Part shown: one piece after another, positions 20,041 to 28,757 of the stretch
Layout: each line of letters opens with the position of its first letter
Position numbering within the stretch: the stretch's first letter is position 1
Origin: Moellerella sp963519845
Lineage (GTDB): Bacteria; Pseudomonadota; Gammaproteobacteria; Enterobacterales; Enterobacteriaceae
Length of the DNA: 64,000 bases
Reading direction: 5' to 3'
Assembly: GCA_963519845.1 (NCBI GenBank)
Contig: CAUQNX010000015.1
Span: 31,386-95,385 of the forward strand
The notes under the pieces: model-generated
Seen by the model: only the letters and a program-made list of their open reading frames with translations
Told to the model about the DNA's origin: nothing
The model's database searches: none
Position numbers and translations under genes: made by a program

Positions 20041-21885
20041 TTACTCTTTACTTGTGCCACGGTTAGCACGTTTACGGTCATTTTCAGTCAAGAAACGTTT
20101 ACGCAGACGAACTGACTGCGGAGTCACTTCAACTAATTCATCATCATCAATGAATTCAAGCGCTTGCTCAAGAGTCATTTTAATGAATGGTGACAGAGTT
20201 GTTGCTTCATCAGTACCTGATGCACGCATATTCGTCAGTTTTTTACCGGTTAAGCAGTTAACTGTCAAATCGTTAGAACGTGTATGAATACCAATGATTT
20301 GGCCTTCATAAACTTCAGCACCATGACCTAGGAATAATTTACCGCGATCTTGTAAGCTGTACAGTGCGAAAGCAACCGCTTTACCCTGACCATTAGAGAT
20401 CAAGACACCATTCTGACGACGGCCGATTTCACCCGCTTTAACATCACCATAATGGCTGAATGTTGCGTAGATTAGACCAGTACCTGAAGTCATAGTCATG
20501 AATTCAGTACGGAAACCGATTAAGCCACGGCTAGGGATGGTGTAGTCAAGACGTACACGGCCTTTACCATCTGGTGCCATATTGCTCACATCACCTTTAC
20601 GGATGCCTAGAGCTTCCATAACGCTACCTTGGTGCTGCTCTTCGATATCGATAGTCACATTTTCGAAAGGTTCTTGTTTACGGCCATCGATTTCACGAAC
20701 AATAACTTTTGGACGTGAAACACCCAGCTCAAAACCTTCACGACGCATGTTTTCAATCAGAACAGATAAGTGCAACTCACCACGGCCTGAAACACGGAAT
20801 GCATCTGAATCTTCAGTTTCTTCAACGCGCAGTGCTACGTTATGTACCAGCTCTTTATTCAGGCGGTCAAGAATCTGACGTGAAGTCACATACTTACCTT
20901 CTTTACCACAGAATGGAGAGGTATTTACGCAGAAGAACATACTGATAGTTGGCTCATCTACTGCTAACGGTGGAAGTGCTTCAACCGCATTAGTATTACA
21001 GATAGTATCTGAGATATTCAATTCACCCAGACCCGTAATCGCGATGATATCGCCCGCTTCAGCAATAGCTGAATCAATACGTTCTAACCCTAAATGGGTC
21101 AGCACTTTACCGACTTTACCGTTACGTGTTTTGCCTTCACTATCAATAATAGTGACTTGTTGGTTAGGCTTAACATCACCACGTTTAATACGGCCAATTC
21201 CGATAACACCTAAATAGTTGTTATAGTCCAATTGTGAGATTTGCATCTGGAAAGGACCATCAGAATCAACATCTGGTGATGCAACGAATTTAACAATAGC
21301 TTCATACAATGGCGTCATATCTTCAGCCATTTCATTGTAGTCTTCGCCTGCAATACCATTTAGCGCTGAAGCATAAATAATAGGGAAGTCTAGCTGCTCG
21401 TCTGTTGCACCTAAGTTTACAAACAAGTCAAATACTTGGTCTACAGCCCAATCAGGGCGTGCGCCTGGACGGTCAACTTTATTGATAACAACAATAGGTT
21501 TTAAACCGTTATCAAACGCTTTTTTGGTAACAAAACGCGTTTGTGGCATTGGACCATCTGTCGCATCAACCAGCAATAGAACGCTATCAACCATCGACAT
21601 TACACGTTCAACTTCTCCACCGAAATCGGCGTGTCCTGGGGTATCCACGATATTGATACGGTAATCACTGTTGTCACGCTTATCGTGCCACTTGATTGCA
21701 GTATTTTTTGCGAGGATGGTGATACCACGCTCTTTCTCCAGATCATTGGAGTCCATAACACGCTCATCGACTTTAGCGCGTTCACCAAAAGTACCAGACT
21801 GTTGTAGAAGCTTATCGACCAGTGTTGTCTTGCCATGGTCAACGTGAGCGATGATGGCGATGTTTCTTAAATTTTGAATTGACAA
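20041..21885 (-). CDS. typA: ribosome-associated translational GTPase BipA (TypA)
   Basis: EF-G-like GTPase that binds the 70S ribosome and assists 50S assembly, cold growth and stress responses. It has 614 residues (607 in E. coli). Motifs: G1 AHVDHGKT (about residues 13-20), G3 DTPGHADFGGE, G4 NKVDRPGA, then domains III and V and the BipA-specific C-terminal domain. The reading frame begins with TTG at 21885, giving MSIQNLRNIAIIAHV; no ATG is available nearby in frame and the upstream ribosome-binding sequence is weak. In E. coli bipA is divergent from glnA; here a PadR gene and a DUF2798 gene lie between. Confidence 0.97.
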   Translation of the reverse strand: MSIQNLRNIAIIAHVDHGKTTLVDKLLQQSGTFGERAKVDERVMDSNDLEKERGITILAKNTAIKWHDKRDNSDYRINIVDTPGHADFGGEVERVMSMVDSVLLLVDATDGPMPQTRFVTKKAFDNGLKPIVVINKVDRPGARPDWAVDQVFDLFVNLGATDEQLDFPIIYASALNGIAGEDYNEMAEDMTPLYEAIVKFVASPDVDSDGPFQMQISQLDYNNYLGVIGIGRIKRGDVKPNQQVTIIDSEGKTRNGKVGKVLTHLGLERIDSAIAEAGDIIAITGLGELNISDTICNTNAVEALPPLAVDEPTISMFFCVNTSPFCGKEGKYVTSRQILDRLNKELVHNVALRVEETEDSDAFRVSGRGELHLSVLIENMRREGFELGVSRPKVIVREIDGRKQEPFENVTIDIEEQHQGSVMEALGIRKGDVSNMAPDGKGRVRLDYTIPSRGLIGFRTEFMTMTSGTGLIYATFSHYGDVKAGEIGRRQNGVLISNGQGKAVAFALYSLQDRGKLFLGHGAEVYEGQIIGIHTRSNDLTVNCLTGKKLTNMRASGTDEATTLSPFIKMTLEQALEFIDDDELVEVTPQSVRLRKRFLTENDRKRANRGTSKE

Positions 21886-22220
21886 AGGTTTTTACCGTTT
21901 AATTGACTGGAAGGAGTTATGTACCATCAACAGCTTAACTGCTTAATACATACTTTCTGCGTTAATATGCTGCTATTTTACACGTTATCCCGCCCAAGTG
22001 GAATAAATGTGAATTTCATCACTGTAAATATAGTTTTTAAATTAAAAACATCAAGTTATAAATTTTGGAGTGATGTTAACAGGAAAATATTCACCGTTAT
22101 TTAAAAAATTTACGCTTTCACGAAATAATATACTACAAATTAGTCTAACAAATCGCAAAAAACAGAATATTACAGGGCAAAAAAATTTGTTTTCTACCAT
22201 TTATTACTATTCAGTGTGAT
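21886..22220. other. intergenic region upstream of bipA
   Basis: About 335 bp of A+T-rich DNA between the bipA start and the PadR operators. It must hold the bipA promoter. I see no convincing gene, hairpin terminator or repeat in it. Confidence 0.5.
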
Positions 22221-22288
22221 TTAGATATATCTAATTTGACACTTTAGATATATCTAATTATAGTATTTGCATAATTCGATATATCTAA
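22221..22288. promoter_or_regulatory. three 14-bp palindromic operators of the PadR regulator
   Basis: Two identical copies of TTAGATATATCTAA (22221-22234 and 22244-22257) and a third with two changes, TTCGATATATCTAA (22275-22288). Centre spacings are 23 and 31 bp. Each is an inverted repeat, the form bound by dimeric PadR proteins; E. coli YqjI also controls its own promoter through inverted repeats. Autoregulation of the gene at 22311 is inferred. Confidence 0.8.
22236..22264 (+). promoter_or_regulatory. sigma-70 promoter of the PadR gene
   Basis: TTGACA at 22236-22241 and TATAGT at 22259-22264 are separated by 17 bp. The second palindrome sits wholly within that spacer, so bound repressor would block RNA polymerase. 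Confidence 0.8.
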
Positions 22289-22310
22289 ATGATACCTGAA
22301 AGGACAAACT

Positions 22311-23027
22311 ATGCAAATTCATACTCTCCGTCATGCCTTCCATTCTCCTCATGATAATGAACAAGGCCACTGCCAACATGGTCACGGACGCGATACTAAC
22401 AAACAGCAACATGGTCATCGATGCTGTGCTGACCATCAAGAACAAGGTCAACGAGGCCATGGTCACGGGCGTCACCACGACTGTCATGGCGAAGGTAAAG
22501 GCCGTGGTCGAGGTCAACATCGCGGAAAAGGCTTACGTCGTTTATTTGATCATGGCGACTTACATATTATGGTGCTGTCGCTCGTCGCTAAAAAACCCAG
22601 TTACGGATATGAGCTAATCAAAGATATTGAAGAAGCTTCTTCCGGCCTCTATGTACCAAGCCCAGGCGTCATCTATCCAACCTTAACACTGTTGGAAGAG
22701 CAGGGTTTTTTGGTCTCAGAAGTGGTCGAAAAAAATCGTAAAAGCTTCAGCCTCACCACTGAGGGTCTAGCCCATTTAGATACCCAGCGCGAAACAGAAA
22801 AAGTTATTTTCCGTAAATTAGCCAAAGCCCGCGATATGCAACAGGGCGGCAATCTATCGGAAGATATTGAGACCGCAGTACACCGTTTCAAAGCGCTGCT
22901 ACGCCATAAAATGGTATTAAAACAACTTAATGAAGAGCAGACCAAACAAATTGCAGCAATCATCAATAACGCAGTTCAACAAATTGAACAAGTGAATACA
23001 TTACTCACTCGTTCTAATGATGAATAA
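22311..23027 (+). CDS. PadR-family regulator with His-rich N-terminus, YqjI-like
   Basis: Transcriptional regulator of 238 residues. The first 74 residues carry 16 His and 4 Cys with many Gly and Arg. The PadR winged-helix domain follows (about residues 78-160, including SYGYELIKDIEEASSG and PSPGVIYPTLTLLEEQG), then a helical dimerisation tail. E. coli YqjI has the same design and is a nickel/iron-responsive repressor of the siderophore reductase gene yqjH and of itself. No yqjH lies next to this gene; the next gene is a DUF2798 membrane protein. Metal sensing is inferred from the His/Cys-rich extension. AAAGGA lies six bases before the ATG. Confidence 0.85.
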   Translation: MQIHTLRHAFHSPHDNEQGHCQHGHGRDTNKQQHGHRCCADHQEQGQRGHGHGRHHDCHGEGKGRGRGQHRGKGLRRLFDHGDLHIMVLSLVAKKPSYGYELIKDIEEASSGLYVPSPGVIYPTLTLLEEQGFLVSEVVEKNRKSFSLTTEGLAHLDTQRETEKVIFRKLAKARDMQQGGNLSEDIETAVHRFKALLRHKMVLKQLNEEQTKQIAAIINNAVQQIEQVNTLLTRSNDE

Positions 23028-23160
23028 GCGCGCAATTTTTACTCTAGTTAATAATACCCAATTATATCGGCCTCTGATATTGTTTTTATTAGCGGCCGTT
23101 TCTATTGTCTGAAAATTTAATTGGTTATATAAAGAAGAAAAACTCGCAAGGATCCCTTCT

Positions 23161-23436
23161 ATGGCAAAACAACCTACAAATACCCTTCTAGGGATAAGAA
23201 AACTTCCTCCCAGAGCTCTATTTATATTAGTCCCTTTTTTTCTCTCACTTGTGATGAGTGGCATTGTTTCATTTATTAGCACAGTTAAAAGTTTAGGATT
23301 CAGCAGCGAGCTGATTTCAACTTGGCTCGTTTCTTGGCTAATCTCTTGGGTAATTGCTTTTCCAACGGTATTATTTGTCCTGCCTATCGCGCGCAAAGTA
23401 TCCTTATTTTTTGTCCGTAGTGAACTTTCCGAATAA
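23161..23436 (+). CDS. DUF2798 family small membrane protein
   Basis: A 91-residue protein with two predicted membrane helices (about residues 20-42 and 53-76) separated by a short loop, matching the DUF2798 pattern: a KLPPRALF-type start, a conserved SG in helix 1, a W-rich turn WLVSWLISWVIAFP and a basic end to helix 2. The function of the family is unknown. AAGGAT lies before the ATG. It follows the PadR gene by 133 bp on the same strand and might belong to its regulon, but it could have its own promoter. Confidence 0.75.
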   Translation: MAKQPTNTLLGIRKLPPRALFILVPFFLSLVMSGIVSFISTVKSLGFSSELISTWLVSWLISWVIAFPTVLFVLPIARKVSLFFVRSELSE

Positions 23437-23448
23437 CCTTTCGCTTTA

Positions 23449-23467
23449 ACGCACCAAAACAGTGCGT
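23449..23467. promoter_or_regulatory. NtrC enhancer site 1 upstream of glnA
   Basis: GCACCAAAACAGTGC (23451-23465), within a longer palindrome, closely matches the NtrC consensus GCACC-N5-GGTGC. It lies about 125 bp upstream of the sigma-54 promoter, a usual enhancer distance. Confidence 0.85.
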
Positions 23468-23490
23468 GAAAAGCTAAATAAACTTAATTA

Positions 23491-23506
23491 GCCTCATTTT
23501 GGTGCA
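23491..23506. promoter_or_regulatory. NtrC enhancer site 2 upstream of glnA
   Basis: One good NtrC half-site (TTGGTGCA) with a degenerate partner, 40 bp from the first site. Pairs of sites allow NtrC oligomers to form at glnA in enterobacteria. Confidence 0.65.
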
Positions 23507-23589
23507 TTCTTACCTCAATTCTTTCCTTGATTTACTTCCAATTATGATTGATTCACTGGCGATGCTTGAATTATAAGCTAATATAAAAG

Positions 23590-23605
23590 TTGGCATGATT
23601 TTCGC
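23590..23605 (+). promoter_or_regulatory. sigma-54 promoter of glnA (glnAp2-like)
   Basis: TTGGCATGATTTTCGC has the invariant GG (23592-23593) and GC (23604-23605) spaced as in -24/-12 promoters and closely resembles E. coli glnAp2. Confidence 0.9.
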
Positions 23606-23709
23606 TTATAGATTATATATGGTTTAAATAAAGCTAAAAATATAAAAGCAAAGTGATTCCACCCCATTAAGTCACTTTGCTAGACCGACCCCAACTAGGA
23701 GAGCCGAGT

Positions 23710-25119
23710 ATGTCAGCTGAACATGTTTTATCACTAATTGAAGAGCACAAAATTAGATTTATCGATATGCGCTTTACTGATACTAAAGGTAAAGAACAAC
23801 ATATCACCATCCCTGCTCATCAAGTGGATGAAGACTTCTTTGAAGAAGGCAAAATGTTTGACGGCTCCTCAATTGGTGGCTGGAAAGGCATTAACGAATC
23901 AGACATGGTATTGATGCCAGACCCATCTACAGCCATGTTAGACCCCTTTTTCGTTGATCCTACTCTGATCATTCGTTGTGATATTCTTGAGCCGGGCACT
24001 ATGCAAGGCTACGAACGCGATCCTCGTTCTATATCTAAACGTGCAGAAGATTTTCTACGCGCCAGCGGCATCGCTGATACCGTATTATTTGGCCCAGAGC
24101 CTGAGTTTTTCGTATTTGATGATATTCGTTTTGGTAATGATATCTCCGGTGCTTATTATCATATCGATGATATTGAAGCGGCCTGGAATAGCGGAACTAA
24201 ATATGAAGGCGGCAATAAAGGCCACCGTCCTGTGGTAAAAGGTGGTTACTTCCCTGTTCCACCGGTGGATTCAGCTCAAGATATGCGTTCTGCCATGTGT
24301 ATCACCATGGAAGAGATGGGATTAGTCGTTGAAGCTCATCACCATGAAGTGGCGACTGCGGGTCAAAATGAAGTTGCAACCCGCTTCAATACCATGACTA
24401 AAAAAGCCGATGAAACTCAAATCTATAAGTATGTTGTGCACAATGTGGCTCATGCTTATGGTAAAACAGCGACCTTTATGCCAAAACCTTTAGTTGGTGA
24501 TAATGGCTCGGGTATGCACTGCCATATGTCATTATCAAAAGATGGCGTGAACTTGTTTGCTGGTGATAAATACGGCGGTTTATCCGAAATGGCACTTTAC
24601 TATATTGGCGGTATTATCAAACATGCACGTGCTCTAAACGCCTTTACTAACCCAACAACTAACTCATACAAACGTTTGGTTCCGGGCTTTGAAGCACCTG
24701 TTATGTTGGCTTATTCTGCACGTAACCGCTCTGCCTCTATCCGTATTCCGGTCGTTGCCAGTACTAAAGCACGTCGTATTGAAGTTCGTTTCCCTGACCC
24801 AGCGGCGAATCCCTATTTAGCCTTTGCTGCTCAATTAATGGCTGGCCTTGATGGCATTATCAATAAGATCCATCCGGGCGATGCAATGGATAAAAACTTA
24901 TACGATTTACCACCAGAAGAAGCTAAAGAGATCCCAACAGTAGCGAACTCTTTAGAAGAAGCCTTAGCTGAATTAGATAAAAACCGTGAGTTCCTCACCC
25001 GTGGTGGTGTGTTTACGGAAGATGCTATTGATGCTTATATCGAATTGGTTCGTGCGGATATTCAACGTGTTCGTATGGCGCCACACCCATTGGAATTTGA
25101 AATGTACTACAGCGTTTAA
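23710..25119 (+). CDS. glnA: type I glutamine synthetase
   Basis: Dodecameric enzyme making glutamine from glutamate, ammonia and ATP. With ATG 23710 (GGAG upstream) the protein is 469 residues and begins MSAEHVL, identical in plan to E. coli; the longer frame from 23677 is not supported. Metal- and substrate-binding blocks are present: FDGSSIGGWK, GPEPEFF, NEVATRFNTM, and the glutamate-binding flap near NRSASIRIP. The adenylylation loop with its Tyr (NLYDLPPEEAKEIP, about residue 398) is intact, so GlnE control is expected. Transcription is predicted from the sigma-54 promoter under NtrC. Confidence 0.98.
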   Translation: MSAEHVLSLIEEHKIRFIDMRFTDTKGKEQHITIPAHQVDEDFFEEGKMFDGSSIGGWKGINESDMVLMPDPSTAMLDPFFVDPTLIIRCDILEPGTMQGYERDPRSISKRAEDFLRASGIADTVLFGPEPEFFVFDDIRFGNDISGAYYHIDDIEAAWNSGTKYEGGNKGHRPVVKGGYFPVPPVDSAQDMRSAMCITMEEMGLVVEAHHHEVATAGQNEVATRFNTMTKKADETQIYKYVVHNVAHAYGKTATFMPKPLVGDNGSGMHCHMSLSKDGVNLFAGDKYGGLSEMALYYIGGIIKHARALNAFTNPTTNSYKRLVPGFEAPVMLAYSARNRSASIRIPVVASTKARRIEVRFPDPAANPYLAFAAQLMAGLDGIINKIHPGDAMDKNLYDLPPEEAKEIPTVANSLEEALAELDKNREFLTRGGVFTEDAIDAYIELVRADIQRVRMAPHPLEFEMYYSV

Positions 25120-25164
25120 CTTACGCCGTTCGCGCTGTTAGTTTTGCTTAACGTGGAATTATTT

Positions 25165-25190
25165 GCCCCATCTATGATGGGGCCTTTTAT
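25165..25190 (+). terminator. terminator between glnA and glnL
   Basis: GCCCCATC-TAT-GATGGGGC followed by CTTTTAT. It should stop most glnA transcripts, with some read-through into glnLG as in E. coli. Confidence 0.85.
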
Positions 25191-25254
25191 TCTCGAGTAG
25201 ATTTCACTTTATTTTGTTTATCGAGTACCTGTTATCTGTGCAATTATTCTATAA

Positions 25255-25271
25255 TGCACCAAAATAGTGCA
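25255..25271. promoter_or_regulatory. NtrC site at the glnL promoter
   Basis: TGCACCAAAATAGTGCA is a near-perfect NtrC palindrome 13 bp before the glnL ATG. In E. coli an NtrC site at this place represses the weak glnL promoter. Confidence 0.85.
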
Positions 25272-25284
25272 GGAGTTCGCCCAG

Positions 25285-26334
25285 ATGAAAACCGAAAATT
25301 TCCCCGCCTCTGAACAAATTCTAGATTCGTTGATCAATAGTGTTCTGATTATTGATTATGAACTGATCATCCATTATGCCAATCATTCGGCGTTACAACT
25401 TTTGGCCCAGAGCCCGCGAAAACTATTCGGAACTCCCTTGCCTGTCCTTTTTAGTTACTGCTCGTTAAATGAAGAGTTGATGCTCAGCAGCCTAAAACAG
25501 GGGCAAAGTTTTACTGATAGCGAGGTCACGCTAGTTATTAATGGCCATTTTCACGTAATGTCGCTCAGCGCGCAGTCGCTCTCCGAGCAATTTATTCTGC
25601 TCGAGTTATCACAGATGGACAGCCAACGCCGATTAAGCCAAGAGCAAGTACAAAATGCACAACAATTTGCTGCCCGCGAGTTGATCCGAGGGCTGGCTCA
25701 CGAGATTAAGAATCCATTAGGTGGCCTCAGAGGCGCTGCCCAGTTACTAGCCCGCGCACTACCCGATCCCGCTTTGCAAGAGTACACCACGGTAATTATC
25801 GAACAGGCGGATCGCTTACGGGTGCTTGTCGATCGTCTGCTAGGACCGCAATATCCAGGTCCTAAAACCAGCCAAAGTATCCATCATGTGGCAGAAAGTG
25901 TCTGTAGGCTGATCAATCTAGAGAAGCCTGACAATGTTAACCTTATACGCGATTATGACCCAAGTTTGCCGGATATCGACCATTATCCCGACCAAATTGA
26001 GCAAGTTTTTTTAAATATTGTTCGCAATGCATTGCAAGCCCTTGAAGGGACGGGAGGCAAAATCACCGTACGCACCCGCACTGCATTTCAAGTGACTCTG
26101 CAAGGTGAACGCTATCGCCTAGCGGCAAGAATTGATATTGAAGATGATGGCCCGGGTATCCCACTGGCAATTCAAGATACGCTGTTCTATCCCATGGTCA
26201 GTGGTCGTGAAAATGGCACAGGTCTTGGCCTCTCAATTGCTCGCAGTCTTATTGATCAACACTCAGGTAAAATCGAGTTTAGCAGCTGGCCGGGACACAC
26301 TGCTTTTTCCATCTATTTACCCATTAAAAAGTAG
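25285..26334 (+). CDS. glnL: nitrogen sensor histidine kinase NtrB
   Basis: Cytoplasmic two-component kinase/phosphatase for NtrC, controlled by PII. From ATG 25285 it is 349 residues, the E. coli length; AGGAG lies nine bases upstream, and the GTG at 25267 is inside the NtrC site. An N-terminal PAS domain (about residues 10-110) is followed by the H-box with phosphorylated His in GLAHEIKNPLGG (about residue 139) and the ATPase domain with DDGPGIP and GTGLGLSIAR. It is 9 bp before glnG. Confidence 0.96.
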   Translation: MKTENFPASEQILDSLINSVLIIDYELIIHYANHSALQLLAQSPRKLFGTPLPVLFSYCSLNEELMLSSLKQGQSFTDSEVTLVINGHFHVMSLSAQSLSEQFILLELSQMDSQRRLSQEQVQNAQQFAARELIRGLAHEIKNPLGGLRGAAQLLARALPDPALQEYTTVIIEQADRLRVLVDRLLGPQYPGPKTSQSIHHVAESVCRLINLEKPDNVNLIRDYDPSLPDIDHYPDQIEQVFLNIVRNALQALEGTGGKITVRTRTAFQVTLQGERYRLAARIDIEDDGPGIPLAIQDTLFYPMVSGRENGTGLGLSIARSLIDQHSGKIEFSSWPGHTAFSIYLPIKK

Positions 26335-26343
26335 GAGTTCAGG

Positions 26344-27780
26344 ATGCAACAAGGGAAAATTTGGGTTGTCGACGATGATAGTGCAATACGCTGGGTACTA
26401 GAACGCGCCCTCACGTCAGCACAGATGCACTGCACATGTTTTGACAGTGCTGATGCGGTATTAAACGCATTAGAAAACTCACATCCTGATGTTTTACTTT
26501 CCGATATTCGTATGCCGGGTATGGATGGTCTCAATTTACTCAATCAACTTAAGCAGTCACATCCTCTGCTACCTGTGATTATCATGACCGCCCACTCTGA
26601 TTTAGATGCGGCGGTAAACGCATATCAACTCGGCGCTTTTGACTATCTCCCTAAGCCCTTTGATATTGATGAAACCGTGGCCTTAGTTGAACGTGCACTC
26701 AACCATTATCGTGAACAACGTCAATCAGAACGAAGTAAAACGCCGCAATCGACCACCATGACGTCGATGATTGGCGAAGCACCCGCAATGCAAGAGGTCT
26801 ATCGCATTATCGGTCGCCTATCACGCTCATCAATTAGTGTGCTAATCAATGGTGAATCAGGTACGGGGAAAGAGTTAGTCGCTCACGCCCTTCATCAACA
26901 TAGTCCAAGAGCTACCATGCCCTTTATTGCACTCAATATGGCGGCAATTCCCAAAGATTTGATTGAATCAGAACTCTTTGGCCATGAAAAAGGGGCCTTC
27001 ACTGGCGCCAGTCAGGTTCGACAAGGCCGATTTGAACAAGCGAATGGCGGCTCACTATTTTTAGATGAGATCGGTGATATGCCATTGGATATTCAAACCC
27101 GATTACTGCGAGTTCTGGCAGAAGGGCAGTTTTATCGCATTGGGGGCTATACACCAGTTAAAGTTGATGTACGAATTATTGCGGCGACACACCAAAATTT
27201 AGAGAAACGCGTTGAGGAAGGCTTGTTTCGTGATGATCTCTTTCATCGCCTCAATGTCATACGTGTACAGCTGCCACCTTTGCGTGAAAGAATCGAAGAC
27301 ATTCCGATTCTTTCACAACATTTTCTACAAAATACCGCCAAAGAACTGGCTGTCGATGCAAAAATGCTACATTCAGAGACAATACAAATTTTACAGCATC
27401 TTCCTTGGCCCGGTAATGTCAGGCAATTAGAGAATGTTTGTCGCTGGTTAACTGTAATGGCGGCCAGCCAAGAAATTTTGCCACAAGATCTGCCTGAAGA
27501 CTTACTTGAAAACCATAAAAATCGTCAAATAGAGCCACTAACGGGTGAGATTGTCATTAAATCGGATCACTTATGGTTTGAACTACTGGCTAGTTGGACC
27601 TCACAGGCACTAGCAGAAGGGAAAGAGAACTTACTGACAGAAGCTACGCCACTATTAGAGCGCACCATGTTGCTCTGCGCATTAGACTATACTCATGGTC
27701 ACAAACAAGAAGCGGCTCGACTATTAGGCTGGGGGCGAAATACGCTAACACGTAAGCTTAAAGAGTTAGGAATTGAATAA
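26344..27780 (+). CDS. glnG: nitrogen response regulator NtrC
   Basis: Sigma-54 activator for glnA and other nitrogen genes. It has 478 residues (469 in E. coli). The receiver domain carries the phosphorylated Asp in LLSDIRMPGMDG (residue 54). The AAA+ domain has Walker A GESGTGKE, the GAFTGA loop that contacts sigma-54 (encoded near 26996-27013) and Walker B LFLDEIGD. The C-terminal Fis-type helix-turn-helix contains QEAARLLGWGRNTLTRKL. The final gene of the glnALG operon. Confidence 0.97.
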   Translation: MQQGKIWVVDDDSAIRWVLERALTSAQMHCTCFDSADAVLNALENSHPDVLLSDIRMPGMDGLNLLNQLKQSHPLLPVIIMTAHSDLDAAVNAYQLGAFDYLPKPFDIDETVALVERALNHYREQRQSERSKTPQSTTMTSMIGEAPAMQEVYRIIGRLSRSSISVLINGESGTGKELVAHALHQHSPRATMPFIALNMAAIPKDLIESELFGHEKGAFTGASQVRQGRFEQANGGSLFLDEIGDMPLDIQTRLLRVLAEGQFYRIGGYTPVKVDVRIIAATHQNLEKRVEEGLFRDDLFHRLNVIRVQLPPLRERIEDIPILSQHFLQNTAKELAVDAKMLHSETIQILQHLPWPGNVRQLENVCRWLTVMAASQEILPQDLPEDLLENHKNRQIEPLTGEIVIKSDHLWFELLASWTSQALAEGKENLLTEATPLLERTMLLCALDYTHGHKQEAARLLGWGRNTLTRKLKELGIE

Positions 27781-27840
27781 TTCTTTTACCTGATCTGGCT
27801 CGGCCAATAGATACAAACTCAATCGTTATAAATAAAAATG

Positions 27841-27879
27841 TTACCTGTTTTATCCATCATCGATATTAAAAACAGGTAA
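27841..27879 (-). terminator. hairpin between glnG and the bactofilin gene
   Basis: An 11-bp perfect stem, TTACCTGTTTT with AAAACAGGTAA. On the minus strand it is followed by a T-rich tract, so it should end the bactofilin transcript; its effect on glnG transcripts is less clear. Confidence 0.7.
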
Positions 27880-27893
27880 TGATCTTATTGGTA

Positions 27894-28616
27894 TCAGGCT
27901 TTTTTTGCGCCTTTCAGTTTATTGGCAATATTATCTTCTTTCATTATGTCTGATTTTTGTTCTTTATTATGCTCGACTTGATGAAGAGGTTTAGGTTCTA
28001 TTCTCTGTTTCGCGGGCTCTGATTGACCAATAAACTTGCCCCCTTTGCGAATAGACATATTGACAGAATGACAAGTGCCATTAAAAGTACCTTGCTCAAG
28101 TATTTCTAAACTTTCACCAATACAGATACCCTGCATATTGCCATCAATCAAAATAGAAGCCGCTTGTATTTCACCTTCAACACAACCACTGCGTAAAATA
28201 GAAACAGTACCCGTCTGTGTTGTAATATTACCTATCACTTTGCCATAAATTAGGATATTACCTGCAAGCGCTATATCTCCCGTCAAAACACTATCTTTGG
28301 ATATAACGGTATCGCCTTTTTTATCTAAAATACTTTTTTTATCTACTTCATTGCTAACTACTTTAATCGCAGGCTCCTCAATTATAATTTGTTCTTTTGT
28401 TATGAGCTGCTCCTTTTTTTTACCGAACATTTTTTGTTTCCTTTTTAGATTAAAAAAATAGATGAGTAACAAGATAGTCAATGCTAGAAATAGATAACCA
28501 ATAAAACTTTCTCGTTCAAAAATGAAGCAAAATAAAATCAATCCCCACACCAGATAAACTGACATCAGTATTAAATGATGAGTTCGCCCATTCGTTATTT
28601 TTTGTTCACTCTTCAC
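27894..28616 (-). CDS. membrane-anchored bactofilin (polymer-forming cytoskeletal protein)
   Basis: Bactofilins (CcmA/DUF583) self-assemble into nucleotide-free filaments through a right-handed beta-helix and scaffold cell-wall or shape enzymes. The 240-residue product has two membrane helices near the N-terminus (about residues 15-33 and 37-56), a basic linker, then the bactofilin core (about residues 100-195) with the repetitive GDI-ALAGNILIYGKV-GNI and EGEIQAASILIDG pattern. The tail (about 200-240) is rich in Lys and Gln. The frame begins with GTG at 28616; an ATG at 28565 is an alternative that would shorten helix 1. It is placed beside glnG and a Sel1 protein without an evident partner. 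Confidence 0.8.
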   Translation of the reverse strand: MKSEQKITNGRTHHLILMSVYLVWGLILFCFIFERESFIGYLFLALTILLLIYFFNLKRKQKMFGKKKEQLITKEQIIIEEPAIKVVSNEVDKKSILDKKGDTVISKDSVLTGDIALAGNILIYGKVIGNITTQTGTVSILRSGCVEGEIQAASILIDGNMQGICIGESLEILEQGTFNGTCHSVNMSIRKGGKFIGQSEPAKQRIEPKPLHQVEHNKEQKSDIMKEDNIANKLKGAKKA

Positions 28617-28757
28617 AAATCACTCTATCTAACAGGGAGTCCATGCTCAAAATAGGAGAATGTGACTCCATGGTTGCTTAAGTTGATATTAGACTATTCA
28701 TCATTAATATAATCAGTCAATTAAAGACGTCTTATTATTAAATTAGAGCGCTTAAAT

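Noticed and set aside
23001..23396. 131-codon minus-strand open frame
   Set aside because: Antisense to the DUF2798 gene, which has the better start, membrane pattern and family fit.
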